A stretch of 20,737 nucleotides of DNA from NCBI GenBank assembly GCA_022770425.1, contig JALEHY010000008.1, forward strand, positions 1 to 20,737, read 5' to 3'. This DNA is from Parvimonas sp. (GTDB taxonomy: Bacteria > Bacillota > Clostridia > Tissierellales > Peptoniphilaceae). Of this stretch, positions 16,683 to 20,737 are shown piece by piece (position 1 is the first letter of the stretch; each line of letters starts with the position of its first letter). The notes beneath the pieces were generated by a model that was given only the letters and a program-made list of their open reading frames with translations, was not told the DNA's origin and did not search any database. A program made the translations under genes and the position numbers.

Positions 16683-16943
16683 AACAATAAATAAATCATT
16701 AAAGAAAGAGTAGAAAATCGAAAGTTTAAGAGAGTTGACGGTTGGTGTGAGTCAATACGGAAAGTTTTTGAAAATCATCTTTACCGGAGAGGTTGTGAAA
16801 TCAGTAAGAGCCTTCGCAGTGGTTTGCGTTATCAAAACCCGACATTGTTAGATGTTAGAGTGTTCATTTTTTGAAAATTAAGGTGGTACCGCGGAAATAT
16901 TTCGTCCTTATTCTATTTTTATAGAATAGGGACTTTTTTATTT
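16683..16943 (+). ncRNA. T-box riboswitch, probably tRNA-Ile specific, controlling brnQ
   Basis: This leader RNA senses uncharged tRNA and allows read-through into brnQ when the amino acid is scarce. Stem I shows the classical AGAGAG (16729-16734) followed by GGTTGGTG and a closing TTGAC/GTCAA helix. CGAAAGTTT (about 16719-16727) can pair, with G-U pairs, to AAGTTTTTG (16762-16770). The 3' specifier strand that follows reads AAA-ATC-A, giving AUC (Ile) at 16774-16776 with the usual purine after it; a second ATC directly follows at 16777-16779. The T-box proper, AAGGTGGTACCGCGG (16880-16894), carries UGGU, matching the ACCA end of a tRNA with discriminator A, as expected for Ile, Leu or Val tRNAs. 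The terminator stem follows. The T-box call is secure; the specifier is read by hand-folding. Confidence 0.93.
16904..16943 (+). terminator. T-box-regulated intrinsic terminator
   Basis: GTCCTTATTCTA (16904-16915) pairs with TAGAATAGGGAC (16922-16933) with one G-U pair, and six T follow. It starts just after the T-box sequence, the usual arrangement for competition with the antiterminator. Confidence 0.9.
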
Positions 16944-17038
16944 GTAATTTTCATTTGAGTAAAGAATTAAGTTTCATTAAATCGAGTTTTTATTATTTTT
17001 AATATTTATTTATCAAATTTTTAGTAGGAGGATTTTTT

Positions 17039-18358
17039 ATGAAAAAGTTGACTAAGGAACAATTTATAAGCGTAAGTGTTATGTTGTTCGGATTATTTTT
17101 TGGTGCGGGGAACTTAATTTTTCCACCGCTTTTGGGAAATCAAGCAGGGAGTAAAACTTTGGAAAGTTTGTTGTTCTTTTCTGTTACAGCAGTTGTATTT
17201 CCTATTTTGGGGGTTGTAGTAGTTGCAAAAACGAAAGGTCTTTCAAATCTTTCAGGTAGAGTCGGAAAATATTTTGCGTTTGTGTATACTGCAATGATTT
17301 ATTTGGCTATAGGTCCGGGACTTGGAATTCCAAGAGCGGGAAGTTTGCCTTTTGAAATGGCTGTTGCACCGTATTTGCCAAACGGAACTTCGATAATGGT
17401 GTCAAGACTTATTTATACGTCTTTGTTTTTTTTAGTTGCATATTTAATTTGTTTAAGGCCGAGTAAACTTGTAAATAGAATGGGGAAATTTTTGACACCG
17501 GCTTTGTTGATTTTAATTTTAGTTATGTTTTTGGGAGTTTTATTTAACAATCCGAATAATGTTGCACAACCTTTAGAAGTTTATAAAAACGCAAAAGTTA
17601 AAGGATTTTTAGAAGGATACAACACTATGGATACGATCGCCGCACTTAATTTTGGCCTTGTAATTTCACTTGCTGTAAAGTCTTTTAAAGTTGATGATGA
17701 AAAACAGGTTATGAACTATACAATAAAAGCCGGTGTAGTTGCGGGAATTTTCTTGTTTGTAGTTTATGCAATGCTTTCATATATCGGAATGACTACGTCA
17801 GGACTTAATCAAGGAGCAAAAAACGGAGCTGAAATTTTAAGCAGTACTTCCCTATATGTTTTTGGGGATTTTGGAATAATTTTACTTGCGGGAATTTTTA
17901 CACTGGCTTGTCTTACAACTTGCGTTGGACTTATCACAAGTGTAAGTCAATACTTTGCAAAATTGACAAACGATAAAGTGAGTTATAATGCTTGGATTAC
18001 AATTTGGAGTTTAATTTCGTTTTTTGTTGCAAATTTCGGACTTAATGTAATATTAAAGATATCTGTTCCGGTTTTAGTTGCGATATATCCTGTTTCTATT
18101 GTGCTTATAGTTTTGGGGCTTACACAAAAATATTTAAAATATAACAAATTCGCTTACAGATTGATTTGCGGTGTAACGGTTTTTATTTCGTTGGTTGAGG
18201 CTTTAAAAACGGCAAATATAAAATTACCTTTAATTACCGATTTGGTAATAAAGTTACCGTTTTTTGACATAAGTTTAGGTTGGGTGGTGCCGATGCTTGT
18301 TTGTTTTGCACTGTCATTTTTACAAAAATTTACATTTGGAAAAACAAAAGAATTTTAA
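17039..18358 (+). CDS. brnQ: Branched-chain amino acid transporter, LIVCS family (BrnQ)
   Basis: This 439-aa polytopic membrane protein imports leucine, isoleucine and valine by cation symport (Na+ or H+) in this family. The start at ATG 17039 is set by AGGAGGA (17026-17032). The family hallmark F-F-G-A-G-N-L-I-F-P-P lies at residues 20-30, followed by L-L-G-N-Q-A-G, and the rest is a succession of about twelve hydrophobic helices. Length equals the normal family size, with no truncation. It sits alone behind the T-box leader, so expression should rise when charged tRNA-Ile falls. The next gene is convergent. Its position after two large extracellular proteases fits amino acid scavenging, but it has its own promoter and is not in an operon with them. 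Confidence 0.96.
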   Translation: MKKLTKEQFISVSVMLFGLFFGAGNLIFPPLLGNQAGSKTLESLLFFSVTAVVFPILGVVVVAKTKGLSNLSGRVGKYFAFVYTAMIYLAIGPGLGIPRAGSLPFEMAVAPYLPNGTSIMVSRLIYTSLFFLVAYLICLRPSKLVNRMGKFLTPALLILILVMFLGVLFNNPNNVAQPLEVYKNAKVKGFLEGYNTMDTIAALNFGLVISLAVKSFKVDDEKQVMNYTIKAGVVAGIFLFVVYAMLSYIGMTTSGLNQGAKNGAEILSSTSLYVFGDFGIILLAGIFTLACLTTCVGLITSVSQYFAKLTNDKVSYNAWITIWSLISFFVANFGLNVILKISVPVLVAIYPVSIVLIVLGLTQKYLKYNKFAYRLICGVTVFISLVEALKTANIKLPLITDLVIKLPFFDISLGWVVPMLVCFALSFLQKFTFGKTKEF

Positions 18359-18375
18359 AAGTTAGAAATTAAAAG

Positions 18376-18420
18376 TAAAAAAAAGGTGTATTAGGAACCT
18401 TAAAAGTTTCCGATACACCT
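18376..18420. terminator. Bidirectional terminator between convergent genes
   Basis: AGGTGTAT (18384-18391) pairs with ATACACCT (18413-18420), extended inside by GGAA/TTCC with small irregularities. On the - strand the stem runs into a long T tract (the A run at about 18376-18383), a strong terminator for the membrane-protein operon. On the + strand the tail is broken (GTTTACTTATTTTTT), so it is weaker for brnQ. Confidence 0.82.
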
Positions 18421-18426
18421 GTTTAC

Positions 18427-19785
18427 TTATTTTTTTAAAAGATTTTTTTCGATTTTTTCGTAAAGATCTTCTGTTTCCTTGTCTGTTTTCATATTTACAT
18501 ATATTGTTTTTTGATTTTTTATTTTAATTTCTATAACTTTTTTTGTTTTATTAAAAAGATAAAGTCTTACATCTCCAACATTTTGAACATTGAAATTTCC
18601 GTAGGATTGATAAGAAGTTCCTGTTCCGTTTGTTCTTATAACCCTTTGTTTTGGAAATTCTTCAAGAAGAGTTACACTTTCAACTTTTGATTTTTCGATC
18701 TTGTCATTATAAAATTTTGCAGATATTTTTATGCTTTTTTCACTAAATCTAATGTCATAATCTGATGGCAAAATAGCAAAAATTGAGAAAAACAGTACAA
18801 AAACCGTAAAAGCCGAAAATAAAGTGAAAACAGCCTTACCTTTTTTATTTCCTCTGTTTATTATTAACTTTGAAGAATTTATCGGGTCGGGAATGAGTAT
18901 TCGCTTATCGTTTGGGTTTTTATAACCTAATATATCGTAAAATTCGTCATCATCTTGTATAAATTTATCATCTTCAATGTTTTGACTTATCATCTCATCC
19001 GCTTTTTGTAAAGAAATTGCTATATACAAGTAACTTAAAAGAGTAGCAATCATAACTGATAAAAATGCTAATAAGTTAAAATTGTCAATACTTGTAAAAT
19101 AAACGGAAAACACATACATTACACTTAAAACATTTGCGATTATAAAAATTTTTTCTTCAATTTTTATAGTTTTCATTTTGTTGAAATAAAAGTTTTTCTC
19201 CTTATTGTCACTGATTATTTTAAGAGGAGATTTTTTTATTGCAATGTCTATTGCTAAAAACGAAATCAACAAAATAAAAGTTAAAATAGATAAATAAATA
19301 TGTAGCTTTACAAAAAAACTTACTCCCAAAAGTCCTGTCGATAAAATAATTAACGGAATTAACCACATTTTTTTCCCGATACTTATTTTATATATTTCAT
19401 TATGTAAAGAAAGGTCAATGTATTTTCTTGTGAAAGTTGCATAATTTTTTTCTTTCTTTAATTTTCGCATCTCTTTTATTGATTTGTTAATTAAAATCAT
19501 ATTTATAACTATGTATAAATATATTGCCAAAATATACATTATCATCAAAAGAGAGTCGTCTAAAAAATACATAACAATACTAAACATAACGGCAACGGCA
19601 GTTACTGACTTAAAATGAAAAAATGCTCTTGATGCTATTTCCTTTACTTCAACATCATCTATATTGTTGATAGGAATCGTTGTCAAAAGAATTTTTCCGT
19701 TATTATATTTAAAAACTCTTTTTGATGTAAAAAAATTCAAAAAAATAATTAACAAATATGAACTTACAATAATTAAATTTAACAT
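18427..19785 (-). CDS. Multi-pass membrane protein with DUF5808-like motif and PH-like C-terminal domain
   Basis: This 452-aa protein of unknown function is the second gene of the GntR operon. I see about eight hydrophobic segments (roughly residues 2-19, 60-75, 78-99, 140-159, 162-182, 212-230, 237-258, 318-340). Residues 281-310 (E-F-Y-D-I-L-G-Y-K-N-P-N-D-K-R-I-L-I-P) resemble the DUF5808 motif, in which F/Y-Y, N-P-x-D and a K/R-I-x-I/V-P are recurrent. About 345-447 (F-S-E-K-S-I-K-I-S to the C-terminus) looks like a bacterial PH-like beta domain, probably cytoplasmic or at the membrane face. Proteins of this architecture commonly sit next to YtrA-type GntR repressors in Firmicutes. Its ATG overlaps the end of the regulator gene by 7 bases with AAAGGAG upstream, indicating translational coupling. 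Transport activity is not shown; a role in membrane or envelope stress is only a guess. Confidence 0.8.
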   Translation of the reverse strand: MLNLIIVSSYLLIIFLNFFTSKRVFKYNNGKILLTTIPINNIDDVEVKEIASRAFFHFKSVTAVAVMFSIVMYFLDDSLLMIMYILAIYLYIVINMILINKSIKEMRKLKKEKNYATFTRKYIDLSLHNEIYKISIGKKMWLIPLIILSTGLLGVSFFVKLHIYLSILTFILLISFLAIDIAIKKSPLKIISDNKEKNFYFNKMKTIKIEEKIFIIANVLSVMYVFSVYFTSIDNFNLLAFLSVMIATLLSYLYIAISLQKADEMISQNIEDDKFIQDDDEFYDILGYKNPNDKRILIPDPINSSKLIINRGNKKGKAVFTLFSAFTVFVLFFSIFAILPSDYDIRFSEKSIKISAKFYNDKIEKSKVESVTLLEEFPKQRVIRTNGTGTSYQSYGNFNVQNVGDVRLYLFNKTKKVIEIKIKNQKTIYVNMKTDKETEDLYEKIEKNLLKK

Positions 19786-20135
19786 TGGAAACTCCTTTCT
19801 ATTATGTTGAAAAGATCTTCTTTACTAAGACCTCTCGCCTTAACTTCGTTTATTATGTTTTCTAAATTATCTTCTATTTTCTTTAAGTGTTTTTTTTCAC
19901 ATTTTACACAGATGACAGAACCGTTTCGTCTGTCAATCTCTATTATATTTTCGTTTTTTAAAATTCCGTATGCTTTATTAACAGTCATAGGATTAACGTT
20001 GAAATCCTTTGCAAATTGACGAACTGACGGTAACGAATCGCCGTTTTTTAAATTTCCTTCAGCAATTTCTTTTATTATTCCGTTACAAATTTGTGTATAA
20101 ATTGGAATTTCCGAAAGAGTATCAATAAAAAACAT
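19779..20135 (-). CDS. GntR-family transcriptional repressor, YtrA subfamily
   Basis: I place the start at ATG 20135 (118 aa) because AAGGAGG lies 7 bases before it; an in-frame ATG at 20156 would put this ribosome binding site inside the gene. Residues about 11-75 are a GntR winged helix-turn-helix: P-I-Y-T-Q-I, G-D-S-L-P-S-V-R-Q-F-A, N-V-N-P-M-T-V-N-K-A-Y, and the wing R-R-N-G-S-V. The remaining ~40 residues are a short helical dimerisation tail, which marks the YtrA type; there is no room for a ligand-binding domain of the FadR or HutC kind. Two Cys (C-V-K-C, near 77-80) sit just after the wing. It probably represses its own operon through the inverted repeat at 20148-20170. The inducing signal is unknown. 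Confidence 0.9.
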   Translation of the reverse strand: MFFIDTLSEIPIYTQICNGIIKEIAEGNLKNGDSLPSVRQFAKDFNVNPMTVNKAYGILKNENIIEIDRRNGSVICVKCEKKHLKKIEDNLENIINEVKARGLSKEDLFNIIERSFQC

Positions 20136-20147
20136 ACAACCACCTCC

Positions 20148-20170
20148 TTGTATCATATATTATAATACAA
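20148..20170 (-). promoter_or_regulatory. Candidate operator of the GntR operon (23-bp inverted repeat)
   Basis: Half-sites TTGTAT and ATACAA flank an A/T-rich, mostly symmetric core; apart from the centre only one pair of positions breaks the symmetry. It covers the -10 box and the predicted transcription start, so a bound dimer would block RNA polymerase. Confidence 0.65.
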
Positions 20171-20187
20171 CAAATACAAAAAGTCAA
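20159..20187 (-). promoter_or_regulatory. Sigma-A promoter of the GntR/membrane-protein operon
   Basis: Read on the - strand, TTGACT (20187-20182) and a perfect TATAAT (20164-20159) are 17 bases apart. The leader to ATG 20135 is short, about 20 nt. Confidence 0.85.
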
Positions 20188-20296
20188 TAAAATTTAAAAT
20201 CATATTAACAATATTTTATTTGTTATTGCATAAAATAACCATAATTTAAGCGCATTAAAAAAGTATTTCAATTTTAGATAAAAATTAATTAAAAAT

Positions 20297-20334
20297 AAAA
20301 AGCTCCTAAGATTTTCAATTTCAGGAGCTTTTTT
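20297..20334. terminator. Orphan intrinsic terminator, bidirectional shape
   Basis: AAAAAGCTCCT (20297-20307) pairs with AGGAGCTTTTT (20323-20333), with a 15-nt loop, a T run on the + side and an A run on the other. No gene that it would end is visible on either strand, so it may end a small unseen RNA or act as an insulator. Confidence 0.75.
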
Positions 20335-20401
20335 GTTATTTTAATAGTGAGATTTTAGATATTTTTTTGATTACAGTTTTATGTTATTTTTCTACATAAA
20401 A

Positions 20402-20438
20402 TTTAACAAAAATATTGAAATATAATATTTTTGTTAAA
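20402..20438. repeat. Perfect 15-bp inverted repeat, 7-nt loop
   Basis: TTTAACAAAAATATT (20402-20416) and its exact complement AATATTTTTGTTAAA (20424-20438) flank GAAATAT. No T tract follows, so it does not look like a standard terminator. It lies about 50 bases upstream of the promoter at 20486. Confidence 0.85.
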
Positions 20439-20485
20439 CGATATCACTTATACATTATTTTTTTTAATTTTTTACAAAAAATTTA

Positions 20486-20514
20486 TTGACAATTAAGTTT
20501 TCGTTTGTTATTAT
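20486..20514 (+). promoter_or_regulatory. Sigma-A promoter of the gene at the right window edge
   Basis: A perfect TTGACA (20486-20491) and TATTAT (20509-20514) lie 17 bases apart. The predicted start near 20521 gives an ~80-nt leader before ATG 20602. Confidence 0.8.
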
Positions 20515-20537
20515 TTGTGCAACAGATAATCTGAAGT

Positions 20538-20573
20538 ATAAAATGAGATTGAATATATTTAATCTCATTTTAT
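20538..20573 (+). promoter_or_regulatory. Leader hairpin between promoter and start codon
   Basis: ATAAAATGAGATT (20538-20550) pairs perfectly with AATCTCATTTTAT (20561-20573) around a 10-nt loop. It falls entirely within the predicted 5' leader. An AAAAATTTTT follows, so it could act as a weak attenuator or stabilise the mRNA; no known riboswitch is recognised. Confidence 0.6.
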
Positions 20574-20601
20574 AAAAATTTTTGTATAATAGGGGTGATT
20601 T

Positions 20602-20737
20602 ATGACTGCCTTTTTGATTTCGGGTATTCTTTTTTGTAGCATTCATGATGGTGTTTTTGCTCCAAGCTCAATAAGTTATCTTTTCGGGAGTCTTATTTAT
20701 TCATCATTATATCTATATTCAAAGAGTATAATTCCGA
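20602..20737 (+). CDS. N-terminal part of an unidentified hydrophobic protein
   Basis: ATG 20602, with AGGGGTG (20591-20597) upstream, opens a frame that stays open to the window edge (45 codons). It begins M-T-A-F-L-I-S-G-I-L-F-C and continues with mostly hydrophobic and small residues and few charges, so an integral membrane protein is likely. A consensus promoter upstream supports it as a real gene. The family cannot be recognised from this fragment. Confidence 0.6.
   Translation, partial: MTAFLISGILFCSIHDGVFAPSSISYLFGSLIYSSLYLYSKSIIP

Larger units (their letters stand above)
20188..20601. other. A/T-rich intergenic region between divergent transcription units
   Basis: No coding sequence is supported here. 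It contains an orphan terminator-like hairpin (20297-20334), a perfect 15-bp hairpin (20402-20438), a consensus promoter (20486-20514) and a leader hairpin (20538-20573). The stretch from 20188 to 20296 shows nothing recognisable. Confidence 0.7.

Noticed and set aside
20136..20156. Earlier in-frame ATG (20156) for the GntR regulator
   Set aside because: It would place the AAGGAGG ribosome binding site inside the gene and the start at about the transcription start; ATG 20135 has ideal spacing.
20464..20646. 60-aa - strand open frame near the right edge
   Set aside because: No ribosome binding site, low-information Lys/Asn-rich sequence, and it runs against a consensus + strand promoter and start codon.

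Overview
This is a low-GC Gram-positive (Firmicutes) chromosome segment. Evidence for that is the A/T-rich coding sequence, AGGAGG-type ribosome binding sites, LPxTx sorting signals, a T-box leader and a YtrA-type GntR regulator. The overall content (KPEP-repeat LPKTN surface proteins, very large C5a-peptidase-like subtilases) fits an anaerobic, host-associated member of the Tissierellia such as Parvimonas. That genus assignment is inference; no rRNA or other marker gene is present.

Region 1 (1-16.6 kb, all on + strand) is a run of exported or cell-wall-active proteins, each apparently ending in its own hairpin terminator. In order: the 3' end of a SHIRT-like surface protein with a KPEP stalk and LPKTN anchor; a 1202-aa beta-helix/CnaB adhesin with the same kind of stalk and anchor; a 284-aa phage-endolysin-like peptidoglycan hydrolase without a signal peptide; and two large paralogous S8 subtilases (1581 and 2029 aa) with signal peptide, I9-like prodomain, PA insert, Fn3-like domains and a C-terminal membrane anchor. 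The subtilases lack LPxTG but share LVQTA at the position where a sorting motif would sit. Two segments near their C-termini are almost identical in DNA although the rest of the proteins is strongly diverged, which suggests gene conversion or a shared cassette.

Region 2 (16.6-18.4 kb) is a branched-chain amino acid transporter (brnQ) behind a strong promoter and a complete T-box riboswitch. The specifier reads best as AUC (isoleucine). A possible, untested link is that the subtilases degrade host protein and BrnQ imports released branched-chain amino acids when charged tRNA-Ile is low.

Region 3 (18.4-20.2 kb, - strand) is a two-gene operon: a YtrA-type GntR repressor and an overlapping multi-pass membrane protein with DUF5808-like and PH-like parts. 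Its promoter is near consensus, and a 23-bp inverted repeat over the -10 box looks like an autoregulatory operator.

Region 4 (20.2 kb to the end) is A/T-rich intergenic DNA with an orphan terminator, a perfect 15-bp hairpin, a consensus promoter and a leader hairpin, followed by the start of a hydrophobic protein cut by the window edge. No mobile element, CRISPR array, tRNA or rRNA was seen.
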